NCBI GenBank assembly: GCA_002722885.1
Contig: PBNE01000012.1
Coordinates: forward strand, 72,052-136,051
DNA length: 64,000 nucleotides
Reading direction: 5' to 3'
Origin: Rhodospirillaceae bacterium
GTDB taxonomy: Bacteria > Pseudomonadota > Alphaproteobacteria > SP197
Below are positions 44,100 to 53,288 of the stretch, piece by piece. Below the pieces are notes generated by a model. The model worked only from the letters and a program-made list of their open reading frames with translations, ran no database searches and was not told where the DNA came from. Each line of letters opens with the position of its first letter. Positions within the stretch are counted from its first letter, which is position 1. The position numbers and the translations under genes were made by a program.

Positions 44100-45124
44100 T
44101 GTCCGCCAATGCCAATCGCGCTCTGGTCCTGAAGGAATATCCAGTCGGTGCCCCCGGGCCAGAACACTTCGAGATCGTCGAAAGTCCGCTACCCGAACCC
44201 GGTGCCGGTGAGATTCTCATCCGCTCCATCTACCTCACCGTGGACCCCTATATGCGCGGGCGCCTGCGCCCCGGCCCGTCCTATGCCGAACCGCAGAAGA
44301 TCGGTGAGGTCATGATCGGCGAGGTCGCCGGTGAGGTCGTCGCCTCACAGTCCGACCGTTTTGCGGTCGGCGACTACGTGAAGGCCGATATCGGCTGGCA
44401 GACCCATGGCATCGCGAACGCCGAGAGGCTTCGCAAGCTTGATCCCAAGGATGCGTCGATCTCCACGTCGCTCGGCGTCCTAGGCATGCCCGGCCTCACT
44501 GCCTATTTTGGCACCTTGGAGGTCCTGATACCGCGCGCCGGCGACACCTTGCTCGTCAATGCCGCCTCGGGTGCTGTCGGCAGCGTCGTGGGCCAGATCG
44601 GCAAAATCGCCGGTTGCCGTGTGGTCGGCGTCGCCGGCTCCGACGAGAAATGCGACTTCATCACCCGTGAACTCGGCTTCGACGCCGCGATCAACCACCG
44701 CACGACCGACGATATGTCAGCCGCCATGCGGGACGCCTGCCCCGATGGTATCGACTGTTACTTCGACAACGTTGGCGGGCCGATCAGCGATGCGGCGTTT
44801 GAGAACCTTGCCATGTGGGCCCGGGTCGGTATCTGCGGGCAGATCGCCCAATACAACGACACCGAACAGGCCATGGGCCCCCGCAACCTCCGGCATTTCC
44901 TGGTCAAGCGCGCCAGCCTGCGTGGTCTACTCGTGTTCGACTGGCAGGCCCGCTATCACGAAGGCCTCGACCGTCTCACACGCTGGGTGCAGGAAGGCCG
45001 CATCAAGTACCGCGAGGATATCATTCAGGGCCTGGAGAATGCCCCCGGCGCCTTTGCCGGCCTGATGGAGGGCAAGAACTTCGGCAAGCAGCTTGTGAAG
45101 ATCGGCGACGACCCGACCCGCTAG
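44096..45124 (+). CDS. NADP-dependent oxidoreductase, CurA/leukotriene-B4-dehydrogenase type
   Basis: 342 residues of the zinc-free medium-chain reductase family. YLTVDPYMRGRLRPGPSYAE, GVLGMPGLTAYFG, the NADPH motif LVNAASGAVGSVVGQIGKIA and DCYFDNVGGPISDAAFENLA are all typical, as is QGLENAPGAFAGLMEGKNFG. It reduces the double bond of enones such as 2-alkenals or curcumin. Translationally coupled to the preceding dehydrogenase by a 4-nt overlap. Confidence 0.9.
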   Translation: MMSANANRALVLKEYPVGAPGPEHFEIVESPLPEPGAGEILIRSIYLTVDPYMRGRLRPGPSYAEPQKIGEVMIGEVAGEVVASQSDRFAVGDYVKADIGWQTHGIANAERLRKLDPKDASISTSLGVLGMPGLTAYFGTLEVLIPRAGDTLLVNAASGAVGSVVGQIGKIAGCRVVGVAGSDEKCDFITRELGFDAAINHRTTDDMSAAMRDACPDGIDCYFDNVGGPISDAAFENLAMWARVGICGQIAQYNDTEQAMGPRNLRHFLVKRASLRGLLVFDWQARYHEGLDRLTRWVQEGRIKYREDIIQGLENAPGAFAGLMEGKNFGKQLVKIGDDPTR

Positions 45125-45133
45125 GAGCGTTCG

Positions 45134-46309
45134 ATGAAGATCACCGCCGTCCGGGCCACACCGATCAACATCCCCTACACAGCCGCCTATGTCTTCAGTC
45201 ACGGCTCGATCCGATCGCTGACCAAGACGATCGTTGAGCTGGACACCGATGAAGGCGTCACCGGCATCGGCGAAGTAGCCGACGGTGATCGTTCTGCCGA
45301 TGTCACGGAGATGGGTGAAGCGCTCACCGGCCTCGATGTACGGCAGATCACCACGGCGGAACGACGCTGCTTGCCCGGGATCCGTTACACGCCCTGGGGT
45401 GACGTCACCGGCATGACCCGTGCGTTCGGCGGCATCGAAATGGCCATGTGGGACGCGCGCGGCAAGCTTGAGGATGCGCCGCTTCACGTTCTTCTGGGCG
45501 GTGCGGTCCGGACCGAGATCGCTCTTTCCGAATACTTCGGCTTCCGCCTGCCTGCTGCGACCGAACAGGGAGAACAGACACCCGAGGAGATCGCCGACTA
45601 CTGCGCCCGCATGGTCGACGAACACGGTGCGACCAGCTTCGAGGGCAAGGTCGCTACGGTCGATCTCGATACCGAAGTCAGAATGATCCGTCTTATCCGT
45701 GAGGCCATAGGAGACCGCCAGCTCAAAGTTGATGCCAATGGTGGCTGGACCGTGCAGACCGCGCGTCACGCGATCGCCCGCATGGACGACTACGACATCC
45801 ACTACTACGAAGAACCGGTCGAGACCTATGAGGAGATGGCACAGCTTCGTCCTTTCACGAAGGCCAGCTTCTCCACCCACATCATGGACCTGCCGCGCGC
45901 CGTCGAACTGAAGTGTCCCGACACCATGGTGACCAACCTTGTCGAGATGGGCGGAATTGCACGCACGGTGGCGTTCATTCGTGCCTGCGAGCAGTTCAAC
46001 ATCGGCTTCCGCTTCCACAGCGGTGAAACCAGCGTAGCCAGCGCGGCCTATCTGCATGTCTCGGCAGCCATCGAGCACATTCGTGAACCCAGCCAGACCC
46101 TCTTCCGCTGGTATGCCGACGATGTGACCCAGGAAGGCACGCCAGCGCCGAAAAACGGTGTCGTGCCAGTGCCCGTGGGCCCGGGCCTGGGCGTAACGCT
46201 CGATTCCAAGGCCATGGCCCGCTGTCACGAGCGTTACCTTGAAGAGGGCCCCTTTCCCATGACGCCGACGGGCGAAAGTGGTCTCAGGACACGGTTCTCC
46301 AGGGTCTAG
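45134..46309 (+). CDS. Enolase-superfamily enzyme, mandelate racemase/glucarate dehydratase-like
   Basis: 391 residues. The capping domain starts KITAVRATPINIPYTAAYVF. Barrel residues visible are the Lys in FEGKVATVD (the first Lys of the usual KxK is Glu), metal ligands in LKVDANGGWTV (Asp) and YYEEPVETYEE (Glu), then MVTNLVEMGG, where an Asn could serve as third ligand as in glucarate dehydratases, and FHSGETSVASAAYLH with the catalytic His. It would dehydrate or epimerise a carboxylate alpha to a proton. It begins 9 bases after the CurA gene; last gene of the operon. Confidence 0.82.
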   Translation: MKITAVRATPINIPYTAAYVFSHGSIRSLTKTIVELDTDEGVTGIGEVADGDRSADVTEMGEALTGLDVRQITTAERRCLPGIRYTPWGDVTGMTRAFGGIEMAMWDARGKLEDAPLHVLLGGAVRTEIALSEYFGFRLPAATEQGEQTPEEIADYCARMVDEHGATSFEGKVATVDLDTEVRMIRLIREAIGDRQLKVDANGGWTVQTARHAIARMDDYDIHYYEEPVETYEEMAQLRPFTKASFSTHIMDLPRAVELKCPDTMVTNLVEMGGIARTVAFIRACEQFNIGFRFHSGETSVASAAYLHVSAAIEHIREPSQTLFRWYADDVTQEGTPAPKNGVVPVPVGPGLGVTLDSKAMARCHERYLEEGPFPMTPTGESGLRTRFSRV

Positions 46310-46560
46310 GACAACTTCGCTTCCGTGAGGATCCAGTGCCGCAACATGGCAATCGTCTCTTCGTCGGCTCGGTCGTACCGGTAAACCAGATACATCTGCG
46401 TTCTTGTCGGCAGCGTTTTTTAAAAGGGTTGAATAAGCGCGCCTGAGCTCAGATCGCCATGGACCAGCGACGGCATGGCAAGCACGAAAGCGCCGGTGTC
46501 TTGTGCAGCCCGCAGGGCGTGACTGTGAGCGGTAAACCGCATGCCACGCGTTCCATCGAC
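46306..46560 (-). pseudogene. C-terminal remnant of a LysR-type regulator
   Basis: The minus strand reads GTRGMRFTAHSHALRAAQDT, then VLAMPSLVHGDLSSGALIQPF, a TAA at 46422-46420 in a run of T/A, and in the same frame YLVYRYDRADEETIAMLRHW. This is the last third of a GcvA-like LysR effector-binding domain (pattern FtAhshALrAA...L..G.L..PF...YyLvY). The helix-turn-helix and most of the effector domain are absent. It is convergent with the enolase gene, whose stop it overlaps. The remaining bases up to 46611 show nothing convincing. Confidence 0.7.
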
Positions 46561-46611
46561 CTCTTCGGCGCCGGCCTTGGCCTGATGGCCGTGCTCGCGC
46601 TCTTTGTCTGA

Positions 46612-48177
46612 TCAGGTCAGGGGGCTGAAAGTCAACAGACCATCCCGTTCAATCTGTTCAGGCAACTGAAGCTCCCAATCGATGTAGGCCCGTTTCGCAG
46701 CATCGGCGTCGCCGGTCAGATCGAATGGCATGTCGAGCGTGTCGACCATCGCACTGACCATGCCTTCACAGCCCGATGCAACGGGCAATTCAGCTTCTGC
46801 CCATGCCCTTGTCCCACCAAACAAGACCCTTGCCGTGCGCCCCAACGCTTCCAGTTCGCGTACCGCCAGGGCGGCAAGATGGCCATCTTCGTCGTCCAGC
46901 ACAGCAACATGCCTGCCTTCAGGAAGCTTCTCCATTAGTGCTTTCAGATCAGACCGCAATCCCCACACGGCGCCTTTAGGATGCCGCTCAAGGAAATCCA
47001 GCGAACGGGACAGATCCAGCAGACTCCAACCATCACCATGCGCTTCAAGAGGTGTCACACAAGGCGCATCAGGAGGCGCGACGGGGCCGTGAGGAACGGC
47101 CATCTCACGCACGTCAACATCCAGCACGGCAACATGGGGATGGCCGAGCTGCTTCAGCCAGCTCGCAGTCATGCGTGTCTGCACGCCGGTATCGTCGACT
47201 AGAACGACCCTGGCGTCACGCACCGCAAAGTATTCGTCCGTGGCCTGAACCAACTGGGTTCCCTGAGCGGAGACCGCACCTGGCAGACTGCCCGTTGCAA
47301 AGGCTTCGGGCTCTCTGACATCGAAGATGTGCAACGAATGCGTTTCGACTTCGTTGCGCCAGGCATCCAGATCACCAGGTTCAAAAATCCCGACACCGGC
47401 CCGAGCCGCCAACGCGTCGCATTGCGCCAGAGACCAGCGGCGCGCGCCATCGCTGGCCTTGCCGTGGCGGCGGCCAGCACCATGCTCCAGCTTCAACCCG
47501 GCCCATTCCCAGCCAATCGTTCCGTTGCGCAGAGCAAAGACCGGATTGGGGACACCCGCGTTGCGCAGGGTCTGGCAGCCGATGATCGAGCGCGTACGGC
47601 CCGCGCAGTTCACGACGATCGCGGTTTCCGGATCTGGCACGAGATCCCTGACATGCAGCGCGAGCTCGGAGTTGGGACAATCCACGCCACCTGGAATGTT
47701 GAAGTCCTGATATTCGTACCACGGTCGCGAATCCAGGATGACGAGATCGTCGCCCCGCTCGATCCGCTGCTGTACCTCTTCGGCATCCAAGGCTGGTGTG
47801 TGACAGGCCAGTTCGACCACCTCACCAAAGGCCTTGGATGGCACATTGGAACCTTCAAAGAGTTCGAAGCCTGCATCACGCCAGGCAGCCGTTCCGCCCT
47901 GCAGCGTTTCGACGTTTCGATAACCCAGGGAGGCCAGCACGGCAGCGCCCTTTACTGCGATTCCGTCACCGCCATCGCAGAGAACAATCCGCACGGCGCG
48001 ACGCGGCACCAGACGCGGCGCGACCAACTCCAGCCGCGACATCGGCGCGTTCGACGCTGTGAGAATATGCGCCGCCACGAAATGCTGAGCCTCTCTCACA
48101 TCAAGCAGAGCAAATTCTCCCCCCGACAGAATCGCTTCGCGCAGAACTGCGGCCCTGATTGCAGGCACGGACATCAC
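46612..48177 (-). CDS. Four-domain rhodanese-like sulfurtransferase
   Basis: 521 residues with four tandem rhodanese domains. Domain 1 has its active-site Cys in RIVLCDGGDGIAVKGAAVLA. Domain 2 has VVNCAGRTRSIIGCQTLRNA, with DSRPWYEYQDFNIPGG before it. The third (VVLVDDTGVQTRMTASWLKQ) and fourth (VAVLDDEDGHLAALAVRELE) have lost the Cys and are probably structural. It would move sulfane sulfur between thiosulfate, persulfides and thiols. Last gene of the ten-gene operon; its ATG overlaps the stop of the dead paralogue. Conserved TIGWEWAGLKLEHG and WLKQLGHPHVAVLD help align the pseudogene. Confidence 0.88.
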   Translation of the reverse strand: MMSVPAIRAAVLREAILSGGEFALLDVREAQHFVAAHILTASNAPMSRLELVAPRLVPRRAVRIVLCDGGDGIAVKGAAVLASLGYRNVETLQGGTAAWRDAGFELFEGSNVPSKAFGEVVELACHTPALDAEEVQQRIERGDDLVILDSRPWYEYQDFNIPGGVDCPNSELALHVRDLVPDPETAIVVNCAGRTRSIIGCQTLRNAGVPNPVFALRNGTIGWEWAGLKLEHGAGRRHGKASDGARRWSLAQCDALAARAGVGIFEPGDLDAWRNEVETHSLHIFDVREPEAFATGSLPGAVSAQGTQLVQATDEYFAVRDARVVLVDDTGVQTRMTASWLKQLGHPHVAVLDVDVREMAVPHGPVAPPDAPCVTPLEAHGDGWSLLDLSRSLDFLERHPKGAVWGLRSDLKALMEKLPEGRHVAVLDDEDGHLAALAVRELEALGRTARVLFGGTRAWAEAELPVASGCEGMVSAMVDTLDMPFDLTGDADAAKRAYIDWELQLPEQIERDGLLTFSPLT

Positions 48178-49421
48178 ATCACTCCTCCGGGTTGATAGAG
48201 CTCGAACGTCAACAGGCCGTCTCGCGGCACTTGGTCAACCAGGCCACACTGCCATGTCACATAGTCCAACGAAGCCATGAATTCAGCGACGAGATCGAAA
48301 TCTTCAAAGGTATCGGACATCGCCGCAACACCGCATCTTTCACTGGATTCCACCGCAGCATCCTGCGCCAGGACAACCACTACACCGTAGCCCAATTGCT
48401 ACAGCCATCCGGCAGCCATTCGTGCACTAATACCATTGTCATCCAGCGCGACAATCCGGCCGCCTCGAACACCGATCCAGTTGTCGACGCACTCCACAAG
48501 CTGCCCACCGGGTGCAGAGACAGCACCGGGAACATGACACGCCGCAAACTCCGCCTGCCCACGCACATCCAACAGGTGCAACGGTCGCGTGTCCCCCTCG
48601 CGGCCCCAGGCCGCAAGGGTCGCCGTAACGATCTCCTGAACGCGACAGACTCTGACGACGGCATCAGCGGCCTGAAACTGCCCCGGAAAGAATGTCCCGA
48701 GATCGGCATCGGCTCGCGGACCGGACTCCTGTTCCAGTTCCAATCAGGTCTGCCACCAGTCGACCGTGCCATGCACAAGTGCGCGCACCGGATGTAAAAC
48801 CCGCGCATTGATCAATGATTGCGCCCCGTGGATCGAACGGCTGCGCCCCGAGCAGTTGACCACGATCATCGTGGTGGGATCAGGTGTCTGGTCGGCCACA
48901 CTAAGCACGAGTTCATCACCGGGCCAGGATGTGGCACCTGGAATGTGACTGCGTATGAAAGAGGACTATGGCCGTGCGTCCAGCACCAGGGGCGGCCTGG
49001 CGCTATCGAGACCTTTGGCGAGCGCCGGGGCCGTGACTTTCGGTGGGTTACATACACGATCAACCCTTTCCACAAGGGCGGTGCCGGTGACATCCTCCCG
49101 CTCGAACATCTCGAATGCGGCTTCAATCCATGCAGGTATTCCACCGGCCAGGACAGTGTATAAGGTGTATCCAAATTCATGGATGATCGAGACAGCCTCG
49201 TCGGCCTCACCCTGCCCGCCGTCGGCAAGAAGGATATAAGCGCCACGTCCCGGAATGAGTTGGGGAAAATGAGCAACAAGGTCGCTCGGAATGATGTTCA
49301 CACCAGGAAGAATGTGACCCGCCAGGTAGTCAGCTCGCGGGCGCAGGTCGATCAGGGCCCATTCGCCCCCGGCACGAAGGCGCTGGTGCAGCGTCGGCGC
49401 GTCGAGACGATCCGGTGTCAT
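48174..49421 (-). pseudogene. Four-domain rhodanese paralogue with three nonsense codons
   Basis: One continuous frame aligned with the intact downstream gene but cut three times. TAG at 48968-48966 replaces Trp (LDARP-stop versus LDSRPW). TGA at 48746-48744 sits in VDWWQT-stop-LELEQ versus IGWEWAGLKLE. TAG at 48398-48396 replaces Lys (AAGWL-stop-QLGYG versus TASWLKQLG). Domain 2 still has the active-site MIVVNCSGRSRS; domain 1 has lost its Cys (LLADGGQGEADE). The fourth domain is shortened. It shares ATGA junctions with both neighbours, so transcription and coupling are still in place although the protein is broken. Confidence 0.85.
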
Positions 49422-49993
49422 ACCTCTGGTGTGTAATCGAAGCTGCGATACTTGCCTGTGGACTCGTCATACATCTTGCGCCCCTTGAGATGGGCAAAGC
49501 CGAGTCCGTAGAGGTGCAGGTGCATGTTGATCTCACCAGGCTCGATATGAATGGAATGGTAATCATCGGGCATCATGCAAACCCCGGCACCTTTCTTCAC
49601 TTCGATCTCCTGGGCGACTCTCGGCCGAGCTTCGCCCATGGGTCCGCCATCGCCTTCATAGATCCGGTTCAATTCCAGCCCACGGATACCGGTAACCACC
49701 GCCCAGGTGGTGTGGTTGTGCGGCGGCGTGGTGACGTGTTTGTCAGCGACCTCCATGTAGAGTTCGAACCGTCCGTCATCATCGACTGATAAAACCTCAA
49801 AGGCTTCACCATCGCCACCTTTCGAAATCGGGAAGTCTTCGGGCGGGAAGAGATCCGTCTGCGATGCCAGACCGACCATTACGTCACGGATGTTAGAGAG
49901 CGATTCACGCGTGACGCCTTGCTCCGCTTCGATGTTGCGCACCTTGTCGAGCGCATCCGCAATGGCCTGATTGCGCTCCTGAACACGTGACAT
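49418..49993 (-). CDS. Cysteine-dioxygenase-like cupin (thiol dioxygenase family)
   Basis: 191 residues with the small-molecule thiol dioxygenase pattern: PPHNHTTWAVVTGIRGLELN supplies two iron-binding His, MPDDYHSIHIEPGEI a further His, and MHLHLYGLGFAHLKGRKMYD the closing strand. Such enzymes add O2 to a thiol to give a sulfinate (cysteine, 3-mercaptopropionate). Substrate specificity is not readable. Start at 49993, with AGGGAGA upstream; the longer frame to 50035 is not supported. It lies between the D-threonine-aldolase-like gene and two rhodanese genes, a sulfur-flavoured neighbourhood. Confidence 0.82.
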   Translation of the reverse strand: MSRVQERNQAIADALDKVRNIEAEQGVTRESLSNIRDVMVGLASQTDLFPPEDFPISKGGDGEAFEVLSVDDDGRFELYMEVADKHVTTPPHNHTTWAVVTGIRGLELNRIYEGDGGPMGEARPRVAQEIEVKKGAGVCMMPDDYHSIHIEPGEINMHLHLYGLGFAHLKGRKMYDESTGKYRSFDYTPEV

Positions 49994-50012
49994 GCCGTTC
50001 TCTCCCTTTCGT

Positions 50013-51161
50013 TCACCAGTGGCCGCGCGCATCAATGGGCCAGATATCGATCAGCGTATCGCCGCGGACCACATGGTAGCAATCGTAGAGCGCAATAGTG
50101 GGGTCGCAATGCGGGGCAATGCATTCGACCTGATCACCCAATGCCATACCGTGGCCGTCCTTAGCGAATGTGATGCGGCCGTGTTCATCTCCCATGAAAG
50201 TGTAAGTCGCGCCCTGCGGTGCACCCGAGGCGATCTGCGGGTCGCCGCTGCCGACCGAGAAGGCCTTAAGGCCCGCGTCTGTGGTGACAAAACCCTTCTT
50301 CGCCGTGCTGATCACGGTGGCTCGCACGAAAAGTGACGTAAAGAACACTGCGGCGCCCGAACCATGAAGGTCACAACCGTTGTAGATCGAATCCATGACG
50401 ATGTAGGAGCCGGCTTGGATTTCCGTAAACACACCGCCAATGCGATCGATTTCATGGGTGCCGGTGCCGCCGCCTGAAATCATCGGCACAATTGTGCCGC
50501 GCCGGTTCATCACATCGATGACCTCACGCAACGCCTGTAGGTCGCTATCCAGAGCCTTACGCCGGTCCTCGAAGCTCTCGATCGCCTGAACACCACCATC
50601 ATAAGCCTGTAGCCCGCCGAACCGCAGGTTCGGAGAGGCCGTCACCTTGTCGATCAGGTCCACAGCGTCAACCTGTGACACCACACCGGTGCGGCCACAA
50701 CCGACCTCGACATCGACCAGGACATAGAGAGGCTCCGCTCCTTGTCTCATCGCCTCGTTGAGGGCGTCGACATTGGCCGGGTCATCCACGATGACCATAA
50801 GCCGCGACGCTCTATCGTTCAGGGCCACCAGCCGTTCAATCCGGTCCGGTGTGACAACGGTCGACGTGATCAGAACGCCGGGGACACCGGCATCAACAAG
50901 GACTTCGGCTTCGGACAATGTTGCCGTGCAGTTTCCCAACGCTCCCGCTTCCACCTGACGCTTGGCGATGATCGAACACTTGTGGGTCTTGGCGTGCGGC
51001 CGCAGTCCCAGACTGTGCTTTTCCGCCCAGGACGCCATCGCTGCGATGTTGCCTTCAAAGGCGTCGATATCCAGAACGAGCGCAGGGGTTGCCAACCGCT
51101 CACGCGAACCGGGAACACCGATCAGGCTGTGGTTGGGTCGTTGATCAAGCGGCGGCGCCAT
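50013..51161 (-). CDS. D-threonine-aldolase/D-serine-dehydratase-like PLP enzyme (fold type III)
   Basis: 382 residues. The PLP lysine is in LRPHAKTHKCSIIAKRQVEA, the barrel start TPALVLDIDAFEGNIAAMAS is typical, and the C-terminal metal site is IAPHCDPTIALYDCYHVVRG (His and Asp ligands as in DSD1 and D-threonine aldolases). It would split beta-hydroxy-D-amino acids or eliminate from a D-amino acid; (3R)-3-hydroxy-D-aspartate aldolase (BhcC) belongs here too, but no other bhc genes are seen. Gaps of 10 and 19 bases to its neighbours make it part of the operon. Confidence 0.87.
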   Translation of the reverse strand: MAPPLDQRPNHSLIGVPGSRERLATPALVLDIDAFEGNIAAMASWAEKHSLGLRPHAKTHKCSIIAKRQVEAGALGNCTATLSEAEVLVDAGVPGVLITSTVVTPDRIERLVALNDRASRLMVIVDDPANVDALNEAMRQGAEPLYVLVDVEVGCGRTGVVSQVDAVDLIDKVTASPNLRFGGLQAYDGGVQAIESFEDRRKALDSDLQALREVIDVMNRRGTIVPMISGGGTGTHEIDRIGGVFTEIQAGSYIVMDSIYNGCDLHGSGAAVFFTSLFVRATVISTAKKGFVTTDAGLKAFSVGSGDPQIASGAPQGATYTFMGDEHGRITFAKDGHGMALGDQVECIAPHCDPTIALYDCYHVVRGDTLIDIWPIDARGHW

Positions 51162-51171
51162 CGTGATCCTC

Positions 51172-51963
51172 TCAGGGCCAGTAGAGTTTCACCCTACGCA
51201 GTTCAGGATCGGCGACAAGGTCCGCAGAGACTTCATGGATCAGCTCAGCCCAGGCACGTGCATTCTTAGCAGACACGACGAGGTCCTGCCGGATTTCGAA
51301 CTGGAGGTAGGGCAAACCGCGCCGCATGGCGTGTTCGGGGACCGTGTAATCCTCACCAAGGTCCATGCCATAGGGCACATTGTCCCCCACCTCGAACGTC
51401 CCCATGCTTCCGAGCCGTTGAAGAACCGGCTGCGCCAGCCGGTCATCACGAGCCCAGCACACCGTGAAGGCCTGGGAACGCCGCGCACGGCCCCGCATCT
51501 GTTGGGTCATTGTATGAACCGCAATGATCGCGGGCACGACGTCGTCGTCCTCGAACCGTTCGAGCACATCGTCGATGGCGTTGTGGTAGGGCTTATAGAC
51601 CTTTGCGACACGCTGGGCGCGTTCGGTGTCCGTCATGGCAATGTTGCCCGGGACGGCGACCGTATCAGAGATCTGAACAAAGGCGGCGGGGTCATCGAGG
51701 TAGCGATTGCAGTCCACGACGAGTCGCGAGAAACCGGCGAGTACGGCCGGCGCATCAAACAGCTCAGCCATCCGTCGGGCTATAACCGCAGCACCGATAT
51801 CCCAAGCGATGTGTTCGGTCAGATGATCCCGCTCGATGCCGAGGGTCCCCAGGGATTCAGGAATCACGTGCGATGCATGGTCACACACGATCAAGCAAGG
51901 CGCTTTGCCTCCGGCGTTGACCAGTTCAAAGGGAGGTGGGTCATTCAGTCTCAGCAATGTCAC
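51172..51963 (-). CDS. N-formylglutamate amidohydrolase family protein
   Basis: 263 residues, a distinct branch from the gene at 10927. APCLIVCDHASHVIPESLGT holds the metal-binding Asp-His pair, DIGAAVIARRMAELFDAPAV and RLVVDCNRYLDDPAAF follow, and IIAVHTMTQQMRGRARRSQA carries another His. VPYGMDLGEDYTVPEHAMRR and LQFEIRQDLV complete the family. It is expected to hydrolyse an N-acyl (possibly N-formyl) amino acid. Coupled by ATGA to the aminotransferase upstream. Confidence 0.84.
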   Translation of the reverse strand: MTLLRLNDPPPFELVNAGGKAPCLIVCDHASHVIPESLGTLGIERDHLTEHIAWDIGAAVIARRMAELFDAPAVLAGFSRLVVDCNRYLDDPAAFVQISDTVAVPGNIAMTDTERAQRVAKVYKPYHNAIDDVLERFEDDDVVPAIIAVHTMTQQMRGRARRSQAFTVCWARDDRLAQPVLQRLGSMGTFEVGDNVPYGMDLGEDYTVPEHAMRRGLPYLQFEIRQDLVVSAKNARAWAELIHEVSADLVADPELRRVKLYWP

Positions 51964-53279
51964 CAGCCCGCAAAAGCCGCGACTTCTTCGTCGCTGACCT
52001 TACCCTGTTCCACGTCGGAGATCGCCTGGCCGATCAACTGCACCGCTTCATCGGCCTCAGCTTCGCTGAGCGTGAGCGGCGGTGTGAGTTCAGGCACGTT
52101 CGAGAACATACCGACATAGGTGAACACCACACCGAGCTGATAGCCCCGCAACACAACCTTAGCCGCTTCAGAAGTCGCGGGCTCCTTGGTCTCACGATCC
52201 CGGATCAACTCGAATCCGATGGCGAGGCCCCTACCCCTGACATCACCAATCAGCGCGTGGCGTTCCTGGAGATCACGAAGGCCCGCCTTGATCTGCTCGC
52301 CACGCGCCTGGGCATTGGCGATCAGGTCCTCGTTCTCGATCGTGTCGAGCACGGCATGGGCCACGCAGGTCGACACTGCGTTGCCCGTGGTCGTGATCAG
52401 GGCAAAGGCTTCCTGGAAATCCATCACATGGCACGGCGCAACGATGGCTGAGATCGGGACTCCGCTGCCCAGCCCCTTGCCGAAGGTCACGACATCCGGA
52501 GCGAACTCTTCGGCCTGATAGCAGTGCCAGTGCCCAGGTCGGCCCAGGCCGACCTTCACCTCGTCACTGACGATCAGGATACCGTGGCGGCGGCAGCGCT
52601 CCGTGAGCTCCTTCAGAAACCCCGGCGGCGGTACCAGCATGCCTCCGTCCGACTGGAGCGGTTCGATGAACAGGGCACCGATGTCATCGGGCGGACAACC
52701 GCAGGTGAAGAGGAAGTCGAGATAGTCGAACACCGACTTGGCCGCATCATCACCCGAAATCGGCCGGTAGGGGTTGGCGTAAGGGATCTGCACCAGCCCA
52801 GCTCGCGGAAGACTGTGCTGTTGCGAGGGATGGCTCGAGACTGACATCGAGCCTGACACACCACCATGATAGGCCCCGTAGAAGCTCAGGAACCGTTTGC
52901 GTCCCGTAGCGGCTGTGATTGCGCGCATTGCTGTGTCGTTGGCATCCGACCCGCTGTGGCCGAACCAGACTTTGTGGTCGGTTGCTTCCGGTACGATTTC
53001 GAGCAACCGCTCCGCAAGCGCGACAGCCGATTCCGACGCACCGAACATGTCCGACGCACTGGCACACTCCGTCAGGCCGCGTTGTGTAGCGTCGATGACA
53101 GCAGGATGGCCGTAGCCCAGCAGTGCTGCGCCCGCCGCGCCAGAGAGATCGAGCACCTCACGCCCGTCCTCTTCAATCAGGCGGTTGCCACGGGCGTTGC
53201 GGATGGTCAGCGGGTAGGTCCGTAGCTTGCCGATGCCGGCCAGCACCATGGCATCACGTTCAAGAAGCGAGTTTGCCAT
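51960..53279 (-). CDS. Class III aminotransferase (aspartate aminotransferase family)
   Basis: 439 residues, fold type I PLP enzyme of the GABA/ornithine/taurine-transaminase group. SGAAGAALLGYGHPAVIDAT, VWFGHSGSDANDTAMRAITA, SFYGAYHGGVSGSMS and GILIVSDEVKVGLGRPGHWH are typical, and the PLP lysine is in DVVTFGKGLGSGVPISAIVA. It moves an amino group from an omega- or alpha-amine to a keto acid. First metabolic gene after the Liv transporter in the operon, so the imported compound probably bears a primary amine. Amino donor unknown. Confidence 0.88.
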   Translation of the reverse strand: MANSLLERDAMVLAGIGKLRTYPLTIRNARGNRLIEEDGREVLDLSGAAGAALLGYGHPAVIDATQRGLTECASASDMFGASESAVALAERLLEIVPEATDHKVWFGHSGSDANDTAMRAITAATGRKRFLSFYGAYHGGVSGSMSVSSHPSQQHSLPRAGLVQIPYANPYRPISGDDAAKSVFDYLDFLFTCGCPPDDIGALFIEPLQSDGGMLVPPPGFLKELTERCRRHGILIVSDEVKVGLGRPGHWHCYQAEEFAPDVVTFGKGLGSGVPISAIVAPCHVMDFQEAFALITTTGNAVSTCVAHAVLDTIENEDLIANAQARGEQIKAGLRDLQERHALIGDVRGRGLAIGFELIRDRETKEPATSEAAKVVLRGYQLGVVFTYVGMFSNVPELTPPLTLSEAEADEAVQLIGQAISDVEQGKVSDEEVAAFAGW

Positions 53280-53288
53280 TCCTGCCCC

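Noticed and set aside
44927..46228. 433-codon minus-strand open frame
   Set aside because: Antisense of the CurA and enolase-superfamily genes; no supporting motif.
46561..46611. Plus-strand hydrophobic stretch reading like a membrane helix end (LFGAGLGLMAVLALFV-stop)
   Set aside because: Only 16 residues, no start or upstream homology; too short to call a permease remnant.
50013..53279. Assignment of the operon to the beta-hydroxyaspartate cycle
   Set aside because: A BhcC-like fold type III enzyme and an aminotransferase are present, but the dehydratase BhcB, iminosuccinate reductase BhcD and regulator BhcR are not, and the aminotransferase is class III rather than the BhcA type.
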